From assembly GCA_050249835.1 (NCBI GenBank), contig JBFWPT010000013.1, positions 1-64,000 on the forward strand: a DNA stretch of 64,000 nucleotides, given 5' to 3'. The notes below the pieces were generated by a model. The model worked only from the letters and a program-made list of their open reading frames with translations. It was not told where the DNA came from and ran no database searches. Every line of letters starts with the position of its first letter. Position 1 is the stretch's first letter. Of this stretch, positions 34,454 through 42,779 are shown piece by piece. Made by a program: the position numbers and the translations under genes. Origin of the DNA: Miltoncostaea sp050249835 (GTDB lineage: Bacteria; Actinomycetota; Thermoleophilia; Miltoncostaeales; Miltoncostaeaceae).

Positions 34454-35895
34454 GGATGCCGGTGCTCGGACTGCGCGCCCGGCTGGTCGCGGCCTTCGTC
34501 GGCATCGCGGCCCTCACCACGCTCGTCGCCTCGGTGCTCACCAGCCTGGGGCTTCACCACCAGTTCGATGCCTACCTCGCTCAGCGCACACAGGACGCTG
34601 CCGAGAGCTCTGCCGTCCTGGCCGATACGGCCTACGCGCGGTCGGGAGGATGGACGGAGCGGTCGCTCGATCTGCTGGCCCACGAACTCGTCCTGACCGG
34701 GTACGACTTCCGCCTGGTCGCCGAGGGACGGACCCTGTTCGACACGACGAAGCTCGAACAGGACGACGCGGACTTCCGGATGGTGGCCACCCGCCCCGTC
34801 CGCTCGCCCGACGGCGACAGGGTGGGAGAGCTGCAGCTCTTCGCCCTCGGGCCACGCGGCAACATGCCCGCCGATGACGCACTGCGATCGGAGCTGGATC
34901 GGGCTCACCTCATCGCGGCCGCCATCGCCGCGCTCGTCGCGATGATCGCCGGCCTCGTGGTGGCCGGACGCCTCGCCCGCCCGCTCCAGCGGCTGTCCGC
35001 CGCCGCGCGCACCCTCGGCGCCGGCGGCAGCGCTCCGAGCAGGGCGACGAGCGGCTCGCGAGAGGTCCGCGAGCTCGGGGATGCGCTCTCCGGGCTGTCG
35101 GAGGATCTCGGACGTCAGCAGAGGGCGCGTCGCCAGCTCGCCCAGGACCTCTCGCATGAGCTGCGCACCCCCTTGACCCTCGTGCAGAGCCGGATCGAGG
35201 CGATGCAGGACGGCGTGCTCCCGTTCGGCGACGATGGCTTGGCCGCACTGCACACCGAGACGCTTCGCCTCGGACGACTGATCGGTCAGATCGAACGTCT
35301 GGCGGAGGCCGAGGCACAGCCGTTGAGGATGGACAACGGGCCGATCTCGCTCGACGAGATCGCACGCGAGGCCCACTCGGCCCTGGCGGCGGCCTTCGAG
35401 ATCCGGCCGATGACCCTTCAGCTCGACGCCCTCCCGAGTCGCGCGATCGGCGATCGCGACGCGGTCGCCCAGATCACCGCCAACCTGCTCTCGAACGCCC
35501 TCAAGTACGCACCGGAGGGGAGCGTGGTGCATTTGTCGACGCGTAGCGAGGAGGGACGGGCGATGCTGTGCGTCCACGACGAGGGCACCGCGATCGCGCC
35601 GGGCGAGAGCGAGCGCCTCTTCCAGCGCTTCTACCGAGGCCCGGGTGCCGCGGAGACGAGCAGCGGCGCGGGTCTCGGGCTCACCATCGCCCGGGGACTG
35701 GCAGTTGCCCAGGGCGGAACGCTGGACGTCGAGGTCTCGGACGCGGGCACCCGTTTCGTCCTGACGCTGCCCGCCTCACCGCCGGGCTCGGGACGCCGCG
35801 GTCAGAGGGAACGGGCTACCGACGACGTCGGGGCGGCCGGATCAGTCGACCCAGCCGAGCCTGCGGCGGCCGCACGCTCGACGGAGCGACCTTGA
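34450..35895 (+). CDS. Sensor histidine kinase
   Basis: The 481-residue kinase has a membrane helix (about 8-32), an extracytoplasmic sensor (about 35-155), a second helix (about 156-178), HAMP, then HisKA with LAQDLSHELRTPLTL (His about 237) and HATPase with NLLSNALKYAPEG, VHDEGTAIAP and GAGLGLTIARGLAVAQGG. The sensor domain has no Cys/His/Met cluster that would prove copper sensing; its signal is unknown. The gene overlaps the regulator gene (GTG start; an ATG six bases on is possible), and the next gene overlaps its stop. Confidence 0.92.
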   Translation: MRMPVLGLRARLVAAFVGIAALTTLVASVLTSLGLHHQFDAYLAQRTQDAAESSAVLADTAYARSGGWTERSLDLLAHELVLTGYDFRLVAEGRTLFDTTKLEQDDADFRMVATRPVRSPDGDRVGELQLFALGPRGNMPADDALRSELDRAHLIAAAIAALVAMIAGLVVAGRLARPLQRLSAAARTLGAGGSAPSRATSGSREVRELGDALSGLSEDLGRQQRARRQLAQDLSHELRTPLTLVQSRIEAMQDGVLPFGDDGLAALHTETLRLGRLIGQIERLAEAEAQPLRMDNGPISLDEIAREAHSALAAAFEIRPMTLQLDALPSRAIGDRDAVAQITANLLSNALKYAPEGSVVHLSTRSEEGRAMLCVHDEGTAIAPGESERLFQRFYRGPGAAETSSGAGLGLTIARGLAVAQGGTLDVEVSDAGTRFVLTLPASPPGSGRRGQRERATDDVGAAGSVDPAEPAAAARSTERP

Positions 35896-36275
35896 CCGGC
35901 GAGGGGGCCAGGGGGCGCGGACGTGCCGTCGGCATCATCGCCGTGATCGCTGCGGTCCTCGTCGTCGCAGGCGTGCTGACGCTCCTCGCCATGGGCGACA
36001 GTGGTCAGGGGGCGGCCGCCATCGACCAGGTCGAGGAGGCCGTGGCGCCCGGGCTGCGCGACGCGGGGCGGCGCGTCGAGACCCAGGGGGGAACCCTGCG
36101 CGTGTCGTGGAGCTCGACCCCCTCACCGGGCGGAGGCGGTCACATCGTGATGGCGCGCCTCGCCGTGGAGCCGTCGGGCGGGGTCGGGACGGCGAGCTTC
36201 GGCGTCTCCGGTGACCGCGTGGTGGCCCAGAATCAGCTGGCCCGAAGTCTCCTGGAGTCCTCGGACCAGCCGTAG
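35892..36275 (+). CDS. Small membrane-anchored protein after the histidine kinase
   Basis: The 127-residue protein has one N-terminal membrane helix (about 12-34, GIIAVIAAVLVVAGVLTLLAM) and a small extracytoplasmic domain (GGTLRVSWSSTPSPGGGG, VGTASFGVSGDRVVAQNQL). The start is TTG overlapping the kinase stop (TTGA), the only sensible start in frame. I do not recognise it. Its position suggests an accessory to the sensor kinase. Confidence 0.65.
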   Translation: MTGEGARGRGRAVGIIAVIAAVLVVAGVLTLLAMGDSGQGAAAIDQVEEAVAPGLRDAGRRVETQGGTLRVSWSSTPSPGGGGHIVMARLAVEPSGGVGTASFGVSGDRVVAQNQLARSLLESSDQP

Positions 36276-36294
36276 ACGGGTCGGCGGGGCGGAT

Positions 36295-37290
36295 TCAGCT
36301 CGAGGCCACCCGGGGTCCGATCGTGACGACCGCACGGCGATCGAGGAGATCCCACATGGCGGTGAACCGGTCACGGGTCCAGACCTCGCGAGTGCCTTCC
36401 AACGGATTCACCACCAGGAGACGGCCGTCCTCGGTGATGCCGTTGATGACGACGGTGTGCTCCCCGAAGTTGACCCTCACCCGGCGTCCCGCCGGCGAGG
36501 TCCACTCGCCGTAGGGTCCGTCCGACAACCCGATCCAGACCATGACGGCGCGTCCGCCCCGAACCGTCCGAACGATCTCCCGAACCGATCCGCCGCTGAG
36601 ATCCTGCAACGCGACGCCGAATCGGCCGGCGACGGCGACGACGGGCCCTTGGAACACCCCGAAACCTCCGGCGACGCCCCCGCCCTCGGGACGACCCACG
36701 TAGCCCTCCTCCGGGTCTCCCCACACCCGGGAGGCCCCGTCCCCGATCGGGTCCGGCGTCCCGCTCACCGGGAACGCGGCCTGCAGAGTGAGCTGCGGCA
36801 CCCGCCGTCCGACGGTCGCCATGAGGATCTCGAGCGCCGCGGATTCGCAGTTGTTGCGCAGTCTCTGCGCCACGACGGGGGCCGCGATCGTGGAGGCGAC
36901 CGGTCGGGCGCGGATGGTGACGATGCCGGTCGGCGCACGTCGGATGGCTCGGACCACCGCCGACCGATCGAGCGAGTAGGTCAGCCGCGCGCGCCCGTCA
37001 GTCACCTGCCACCGGGACGGCACCCGCTCCGCGAGGAGGCGCCGGAGCAGAGCCTCGTCGATCGCCGCGGCGCGGATCCCGGGGCCGAGATCGATGGATC
37101 GCCGCCCGGACCCGATCCGGACCTCGAGCAGCCGAGGCGCGAGGGAGGTTTCCGCCGCGGCGGGTTCGCCGGATCCCGGAGCGCCGAGCACTCGGGCCAT
37201 CACGAGGGCGGTCGCGCCCGCCGCCAGGAGAATCGACGCGATGGCCACGATCCGACGTCGCCGGACGTCCCGGCGTCGCTGCGATCTCAT
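36295..37290 (-). CDS. Exported C39-like cysteine peptidase domain protein
   Basis: The 331-residue protein has a basic N-terminus with a membrane anchor (about 14-34), a middle region of about 100 residues, and a papain/C39-like domain (about 135-331). The catalytic Cys is in RLRNNCESAALEILM (about 149), the His in NFGEHTVVINGITED, and a third polar residue in LVVNPLEG. Proteins of this C39_2 type cleave peptides at the cell surface. The start ATG overlaps the methyltransferase stop (ATGA), so the two are made together. Confidence 0.8.
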   Translation of the reverse strand: MRSQRRRDVRRRRIVAIASILLAAGATALVMARVLGAPGSGEPAAAETSLAPRLLEVRIGSGRRSIDLGPGIRAAAIDEALLRRLLAERVPSRWQVTDGRARLTYSLDRSAVVRAIRRAPTGIVTIRARPVASTIAAPVVAQRLRNNCESAALEILMATVGRRVPQLTLQAAFPVSGTPDPIGDGASRVWGDPEEGYVGRPEGGGVAGGFGVFQGPVVAVAGRFGVALQDLSGGSVREIVRTVRGGRAVMVWIGLSDGPYGEWTSPAGRRVRVNFGEHTVVINGITEDGRLLVVNPLEGTREVWTRDRFTAMWDLLDRRAVVTIGPRVASS

Positions 37291-38039
37291 CCGTGCGCGA
37301 TGGAGGGGCGCACCCCCTGCACGATCGCAGCCTCGGAGACGACCGGCCGGGCCACGATGTCCTCGAAGCCCTCCTCCTCGAGGATCGCCTCCCACGCCCC
37401 CATCGAGAGCGGTCGCTCGGCGGTCCTCGCGGTGAACCGCCATGCGTTCTTCGCGATGCGCCACCACCCGCCCGGCCCACGCCGGGCGAGGACCAGGAGC
37501 TTCTCACGGATGATCGCGCGGTCCCGGGCGTCGCCGCCGCGGCCGAGCATCAGATCCCCGATCACGACGCGCCCGCCGGGACGGAGCCACACCGCGACCG
37601 AGGAGATCAGACGCCGCTTGTCCTCGTCGGCGAGGTGGTGCAGTGCGTAGTTCGACACAACGAGGTCGAAGCTCTCCGGCTCGAGCTCCAGGTGCTCGAG
37701 GGCGGCGACCCGTCCCGTGACGGTCCGCAGCCCCTCCCGGGCGACGTTGTCGCTCAGGAAGCCGATCATGGCCGGACTGATGTCGACCGCGACCACCTCC
37801 GCGCCGAGCCGAGCCAGCGGGATGGAGACCTGCCCGGAGCCGCAACCGAGGTCGAGCACCCGGTCGCCCGGGGCCGCGCGACAGACCTCGACGACGGCGC
37901 CCACCGTGGACGCCAGGCCCGGATTCGCCGCGGCCCCGATGTTCCAGCTCTCGGCGCGCCGGGACCAGCGTCGGCGCTGAGCGGCGATCTGCGGGGCGAT
38001 CGCCCTCGGGTCAGGGGCGGCGGACGACGGGAGCGGCAC
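37287..38039 (-). CDS. SAM-dependent methyltransferase
   Basis: The protein (250 residues from the GTG at 38039; 262 from an ATG at 38075) is a class I methyltransferase. Motif I is GDRVLDLGCGSGQVSIPLARLGA, the acidic residue follows in VVAVDISPAM, and motif IV region is FDLVVSNYALHHL. I prefer the GTG because a PhoB-like box (38063-38079) and CATAGA -10 (38049-38054) lie directly upstream and would give a leaderless transcript. The substrate is unknown. It is coupled to the C39-like protease gene. Confidence 0.85.
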   Translation of the reverse strand: MPLPSSAAPDPRAIAPQIAAQRRRWSRRAESWNIGAAANPGLASTVGAVVEVCRAAPGDRVLDLGCGSGQVSIPLARLGAEVVAVDISPAMIGFLSDNVAREGLRTVTGRVAALEHLELEPESFDLVVSNYALHHLADEDKRRLISSVAVWLRPGGRVVIGDLMLGRGGDARDRAIIREKLLVLARRGPGGWWRIAKNAWRFTARTAERPLSMGAWEAILEEEGFEDIVARPVVSEAAIVQGVRPSIAHG

Positions 38040-38062
38040 AGACGGAGTTCTATGCGCGATCG

Positions 38063-38079
38063 GTGACGTTCCCATGACG
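38063..38079 (-). promoter_or_regulatory. PhoB-like tandem box 3 (methyltransferase gene)
   Basis: On the minus strand CGTCAT (38079-38074) and CGTCAC (38068-38063) start 11 bases apart. CATAGA begins 14 bases after the second half-site, the same offset as in boxes 1 and 2, and the GTG start is nine bases further on. Confidence 0.65.
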
Positions 38080-38193
38080 AACCATGCAGAAAGTCCGCCT
38101 GCGGATCCCGGGTGGATCCGGCCGGTCAGGCCGTCCCGTGTACCGTCGCGAGGATGGATCGGCTCTCGCATGGCGCCCCCCCCCGCTGCTCAC

Positions 38194-39291
38194 ATGGCGT
38201 CGTCCTCCGCCAGCCCCTCCGCCAGCGCGCAAGGGCCTGGTGAGGCAGCGCCATCCGCGTCCGACGGCGGATCGCCGCACCCGGTGGTGCTCGCGCTCGC
38301 GATCGTCGTCGCCGTCACCGCCTGCGGCGTGATCCTCTGGAGACTCGACTGGACGGCGCTCTCGGCCTTCGACGGGACAGAGCCGTGGGTGCTCCTGCTC
38401 GTCGCCGCGCTCCTGCACCTGCTGACGCTACCCCTGAAGGCCGTCGCCTGGCGCACGACGCTGGCGGCGGAGCTCGCGGACCGCCCCATCCCGGTCCGCC
38501 TCGTCGTGGGCCCGGTGTCGGTGGGCGCGCTCTTCAACATCGTGCTGGTCGGAAGGATCGGGGAGGCCGCCCGGATACTGCTGATGCACTCCCGGCTGCG
38601 GGCGGGCGGCGGGGACGCGCCGCTCCCGGCGGTCGTCGGCAGCGCGGTGACCGAGAGCATCGTCTCGACGGTCGCGTGGGTCGCCATGGTGGCCGGCATC
38701 GGGCTCGTGCTGCCCCTGCCCCGAATCGTCTGGATCGTCGTCGCGGCGCTCGGGGTCGCCTGGATCGCCATCCTGCTCGCGGCCGCCCGCGGACGCGGCC
38801 CGGTCGCGACCGCCGCGTCCCGCCGAGGCGTGCTCGGCCGCGCGCTGGGTTCCGTGGGCCGCGTCTGGTCGTCGGTGGCGCACGGCCATCGGTCGCTCCG
38901 ACGCCCCGCCGTGCTGGGGCCGCTCGTGATCGTCAGCGTCCTCGGGTGGGTGGCCCAGGGCGCGAGCGTCTACGCGATCCTCCACGCCTTCGACATCGCC
39001 GGCGGCTGGTCCGCCGCGGCGCTGGTGCTCGTGAGCACCACGGTCGCCCAGACCGTGCCCCTGCTGCCCGGGAACGTCGGGGTCTACCAGGCCGCCGTCG
39101 CGCTGCCCCTGGTGACGACGTTCGGGACACCTGCCGCGACGGCCGTCGCCGCCGGCATCGTCCTGCAGCTCGTGCAGTCCGCGCCGGTCGCGATCGCGGG
39201 AGCGGTCAGCCTCGCGCGGGGCGGGGAGGACGTGGGCCGCGTCTACCGCGCGGCGCGCAACCTGCGGGGCCCGTCCCCCCGGCCGGCATGA
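38194..39291 (+). CDS. UPF0104/LPG synthase-TM-like integral membrane protein
   Basis: The 365-residue protein has about eight membrane helices with family segments: LLHLLTLPLKAVAWRTTL, SVGALFNIVLVGRIGEAARILLM and STTVAQTVPLLPGNVGVYQAAVALPL. These fit the lysylphosphatidylglycerol synthase membrane region/AglD family, thought to flip or extend lipids. The ATG at 38194 is a best guess; other in-frame ATGs at 38074 and 38170 exist. It is coupled to the next gene, so lipid transport and glycosylation probably act together. Confidence 0.82.
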   Translation: MASSSASPSASAQGPGEAAPSASDGGSPHPVVLALAIVVAVTACGVILWRLDWTALSAFDGTEPWVLLLVAALLHLLTLPLKAVAWRTTLAAELADRPIPVRLVVGPVSVGALFNIVLVGRIGEAARILLMHSRLRAGGGDAPLPAVVGSAVTESIVSTVAWVAMVAGIGLVLPLPRIVWIVVAALGVAWIAILLAAARGRGPVATAASRRGVLGRALGSVGRVWSSVAHGHRSLRRPAVLGPLVIVSVLGWVAQGASVYAILHAFDIAGGWSAAALVLVSTTVAQTVPLLPGNVGVYQAAVALPLVTTFGTPAATAVAAGIVLQLVQSAPVAIAGAVSLARGGEDVGRVYRAARNLRGPSPRPA

Positions 39292-41177
39292 GCGCGACCG
39301 CCCAGCGCATCGGGGCCAGCCCCCTCGCCTGGCGGCGCGAGGTGCTGCTCTTCGTCGGGGCCTACGTCGCCTACTCCCTCGCCCGCGGCGCGGCGACCGG
39401 AACGCTCGAGACGGCCGTCTCCAACGCCCGGCTGATCGTGGAGCTCCAAGCCGAGATCGGCATCGGCGTCGAGCGGGCGGTGCAAGAGCACCTGATCGGC
39501 CTGCCCGTGATGTGGGTGGTCAACCGGCTCTACCTGGTGGCCCAGTTCGCGGTCCTGCCCGCGGGGCTCATCTGGATCTATCGCCGGCGGCCCGCCCTCT
39601 ATCCGCGGCTGCGGACGACCGTGCTCGCGACCTGGCTGATCGCCCTGCCGGTGTACGTCCTCTTCCCGACTGCCCCACCGCGCCTCGCGGGCGTCGGGGT
39701 GCTCGACACCGTGAGCTCGCAGACCTCCTTCGCGCTCGACTCTCCGCTCGTGATGGCGTTCTACAACCCCGTGGCCGCGGTGCCGAGCCTGCATGCGGGA
39801 TTCGCCTTCGCCATCGGCCTCGGCATCGCCGCCGCGACGAGGAGCCCGTGGCTCAAGGTGGCCTGGTTCGCCTGGGGGCCCGTGATCGCCGTCGTGGTGA
39901 TCGCGACCGGCAACCACTTCGTCCTCGACATCGCCATCGGCATGGTGGCAGTGACGCTCGGCTACGGGGTCGCGCTCCTCCTCCACCGGCCCCTGGCGCC
40001 GGCGGCGATCGCGCCCGCGGCGCCGACCCCGACGTCGCTACGCGTCGCGCTCGTCTGCCCCTACGACTGGCAGCGCCCCGGCGGGGTGCGGACCCACGTG
40101 GCCGGCCTGGCGGCGGAGCTCCGCTCCCGCGGTCACCACGTCGACGTCATCGCCGCCGGCCATCCGTCGGCGTCGGCGGCGGGGCTCGTGCTCGTGGGCG
40201 CGCCGACCCCCGTGCGCGCCAACGGCTCGGTCGCGCGCGTCGCGTTGGGGCCGGCCGCCTGGCGACGGACCCGCCGGGCGATCGCCGCGGGTGGGTACGA
40301 CATCGTCCACGTGCACGAGCCGGCCGTGCCGCTCGTCGCGCGGGCGGCGGCCCGGTGGGGCGGCGGCCCCGTCGTCGCCACCTTTCACATGTACGACCCG
40401 AGGGCGCGCGCCTACCGGCTCCTGGGCCCGCTCGTGCGACGGCCCCTCCGCGCGCTGGCGTCCGGGATCGCGGTCTCGGCCGCCGCGGGGGCCTGCGCCT
40501 CCCGGGTGTACCCCGTCGACGAAGTCATCCCGAACGGCGTGCGGATCCCGCGCGACGGCCGCCCGCACCGCGCGGTGCCCTCGAGGAGCATCCTGTTCGT
40601 GGGGCGGCACGAGCCCCGCAAGGGGCTGCCGGTCCTGCTCGACGCCTTCGCGCGCCTGCCGCAGGACGTCCGCCTCGACCTGGTGGGGGTCGAACCGGGC
40701 GAGATCGCGGGGGCGGCGTCGGCGGGCGACGCCAGCCGCATCGTCGCGCACGGCCGGGTCGACGACGCGCGCCTGCGGAGCCTGCTGCGTGACACCGACG
40801 TCCTCTGCGCGCCGTCGCTCGGCGGCGAGAGCTTCGGCCTGGTGCTCGCCGAGGCGATGGCCGAGGGCGTCCCGGTGGTCGCCTCCGAGATCCCCGGCTA
40901 CCGGGAGGTGCTGCGCGCCTGCGGCCGGCTGGTGCCGCCGGGCGACGCCGGGGCGCTCGCGGTGGCCCTGCAGGAGATGCTCTCGGATGCGGAGCTCCGC
41001 GGCCGGGCTGGCGACGACGCGCGGCGCGCCGTGCGGCCCTTCGAGTGGGCGGCGGTCTGCGACCGGATCGAGGGGCACTACCGCCGTGCGCTGTCGACGC
41101 GGTTCGCCGCGGCTTCGGCCGGAGGAGCTCGCCCCTCGCGCGTCACGCCGGCGGCGGCGCGCGATAGCTCCACGTGA
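39288..41177 (+). CDS. PAP2 phosphatase-GT4 glycosyltransferase fusion
   Basis: The 629-residue protein joins a membrane PAP2/inositol-phosphorylceramide-synthase-like domain (about 15-240) to a GT4 glycosyltransferase (about 250-600). PAP2 motifs are FYNPVAAVPSLHAGFAFA and ATGNHFVLDIAIG. GT4 features are LVCPYDWQRPGGVRTHVAGLA, RSILFVGRHEPRKGLPVLL and GGESFGLVLAEAMAEGVPVVASE, similar to PimA-type mannosyltransferases. It probably makes a glycosylated phospholipid at the membrane. It overlaps the flippase-like gene by ATGA. Its last 35 bases overlap the convergent VanW gene. Confidence 0.9.
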   Translation: MSATAQRIGASPLAWRREVLLFVGAYVAYSLARGAATGTLETAVSNARLIVELQAEIGIGVERAVQEHLIGLPVMWVVNRLYLVAQFAVLPAGLIWIYRRRPALYPRLRTTVLATWLIALPVYVLFPTAPPRLAGVGVLDTVSSQTSFALDSPLVMAFYNPVAAVPSLHAGFAFAIGLGIAAATRSPWLKVAWFAWGPVIAVVVIATGNHFVLDIAIGMVAVTLGYGVALLLHRPLAPAAIAPAAPTPTSLRVALVCPYDWQRPGGVRTHVAGLAAELRSRGHHVDVIAAGHPSASAAGLVLVGAPTPVRANGSVARVALGPAAWRRTRRAIAAGGYDIVHVHEPAVPLVARAAARWGGGPVVATFHMYDPRARAYRLLGPLVRRPLRALASGIAVSAAAGACASRVYPVDEVIPNGVRIPRDGRPHRAVPSRSILFVGRHEPRKGLPVLLDAFARLPQDVRLDLVGVEPGEIAGAASAGDASRIVAHGRVDDARLRSLLRDTDVLCAPSLGGESFGLVLAEAMAEGVPVVASEIPGYREVLRACGRLVPPGDAGALAVALQEMLSDAELRGRAGDDARRAVRPFEWAAVCDRIEGHYRRALSTRFAAASAGGARPSRVTPAAARDSST

Positions 41178-42759
41178 ACCGCTCGTCCCTCGCTGATCCC
41201 GGGCGGCGCTGGACCCGCCGCGTGTAGACGATCGGAAACGCCGAGCCCTCGATCGCCGTTCCGATCGTCTCGGTCGTCACGCGGCGCCCGAGTCGCGAGG
41301 AGAAGAGACGCACGGTGATCCCGTCCCGCGCGGCGATCACGCTGACGAGGACGGCCGCCGGCCAGTCGTTGCGCACCACCAGCTCGGGCCCGCCCCAGGA
41401 GATCGTCGCCTCGCGGCCGGGTGGGTAGCGGGTGATCCAGAACTCGTGTGGCGTGTGGGTCACGATGCGCAGACCGGCGAAGAAGGCGGCGTTGAAGAAT
41501 GTGGTGGCGACCTGGCTGACTCCACCGCCGACGGCGTCCTCGAGCCGCCCGGCGTTGATCTGCGGCGCAGGGACGAAGCCGCGGTCACGGGTGCGCTCGC
41601 CGAGCGCCTCGTTCAGCGAGAAGGTGCCCCCCGCGGGGATGATGTCGCCATCGAGGATGGAAGCCGCGCGGGCGATGTTGACGACCCGCGGCTGACAGCA
41701 GGCGTAGGGCGTCGTGAACTCGCCGACCACCTCCCGGATACGGAGCGCGCGGGCCTCACGGCTCGTGAGGCGGGGCTCGACCGCCGCGGTGCGCAGCCGC
41801 ACCGGATAAGTCCCCCGACGGCCCACGATCGAGCGCGCAACGGCCGCTCCGTCGATGACCCGCCCCGGGACGGCGTCGACGATCTCGACCCTGCGGGATC
41901 GCACGCGGAAGCGGGCCGACCGCGGCGCCCGTTCGACGACGGACAACCGGTCGAGGAGCAGGCGCCTCAACCCCCTCGGATCGAGGCGCGGCAGGAGGCG
42001 GGCGCCCTCGGCCCGGAACCGCAGCAGCTCCAGAAGATCCCGTCGCCCGATGCGTGCCGCGCGACGGCCGGCTGCCACCACGACCGGGGACCGGGTGATC
42101 CACACCGCCTGGGAGCGGGCGACGGCCGCCTGCGCATCCGAGATCCGGGGCGCGACGGGATCGACGGGGAGGGCCAGCCGGTCCGGCATCTCGGCGAGCC
42201 GCCCCACCAGCTCCGAGCGGTCCACGGCCCGTCCCGGCACCGCCTGCCGCAGGACGAACCGCCCATCGCGCACCCGGACCGACGCCGATCGGGGCGGGAC
42301 GTCGAAGCGCCGTGCGAGCCGGAGCGCCAGTCGTCCGGCCTGCTCCTGATCGACGCGGAACGTCAGGCGCACGTCCCGCCCGCCGCCCAGACCCACCTCC
42401 CTGCGCAGGCGCTGGACGAGCGAAGCGCGCCGCGCGGCGTCCGCGATCGCCCGGCCGAGTCGGGGCTCGGGCCGCAGACTCGCCACGGCGACGGGAGGGA
42501 GCACCGGCTCGCCGGCGGGCGTCGTCAGCAGGATCTCGGCCCCGGGCGCGGGAAGGCGGGCGCGCAGCACGCGCTCCGCCTCCGCGGGCGTGAGTCCCCC
42601 GACCGCGACGCCCCCGATCGAGACGCCCGCGGGCACGACGCCCGGATCCGGCTGCATCACCCGCGCCGTGACGACGGCTGCGCTAATCACCGCCAGCACG
42701 GAGGCGCCGGTGATCGCGGCGAGGACGTCACTGGGAACCGCCCGGAGGCGCTCCCGCAT
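41143..42759 (-). CDS. VanW-family cell wall protein
   Basis: The 538-residue protein has an N-terminal anchor (about 10-32), repeated PG_binding_4-like regions (about 60-330, with RLTFRVDQEQAGRLALRLARRFDV-type stretches split by basic loops) and a C-terminal VanW domain (about 370-500: GEFTTPYACCQPRVVNI, NAGRLEDAVGGGVSQVATTFFNAAFFAGL, HEFWITRYPPGREATISW). The cellular role of VanW is unsettled, though it is linked to the cell wall. It follows PBP2 in a leftward operon, 20 bases away. Confidence 0.9.
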   Translation of the reverse strand: MRERLRAVPSDVLAAITGASVLAVISAAVVTARVMQPDPGVVPAGVSIGGVAVGGLTPAEAERVLRARLPAPGAEILLTTPAGEPVLPPVAVASLRPEPRLGRAIADAARRASLVQRLRREVGLGGGRDVRLTFRVDQEQAGRLALRLARRFDVPPRSASVRVRDGRFVLRQAVPGRAVDRSELVGRLAEMPDRLALPVDPVAPRISDAQAAVARSQAVWITRSPVVVAAGRRAARIGRRDLLELLRFRAEGARLLPRLDPRGLRRLLLDRLSVVERAPRSARFRVRSRRVEIVDAVPGRVIDGAAVARSIVGRRGTYPVRLRTAAVEPRLTSREARALRIREVVGEFTTPYACCQPRVVNIARAASILDGDIIPAGGTFSLNEALGERTRDRGFVPAPQINAGRLEDAVGGGVSQVATTFFNAAFFAGLRIVTHTPHEFWITRYPPGREATISWGGPELVVRNDWPAAVLVSVIAARDGITVRLFSSRLGRRVTTETIGTAIEGSAFPIVYTRRVQRRPGSARDERFTWSYRAPPPA

Positions 42760-42779
42760 CCGATGGGGCTTCGTCGCGG

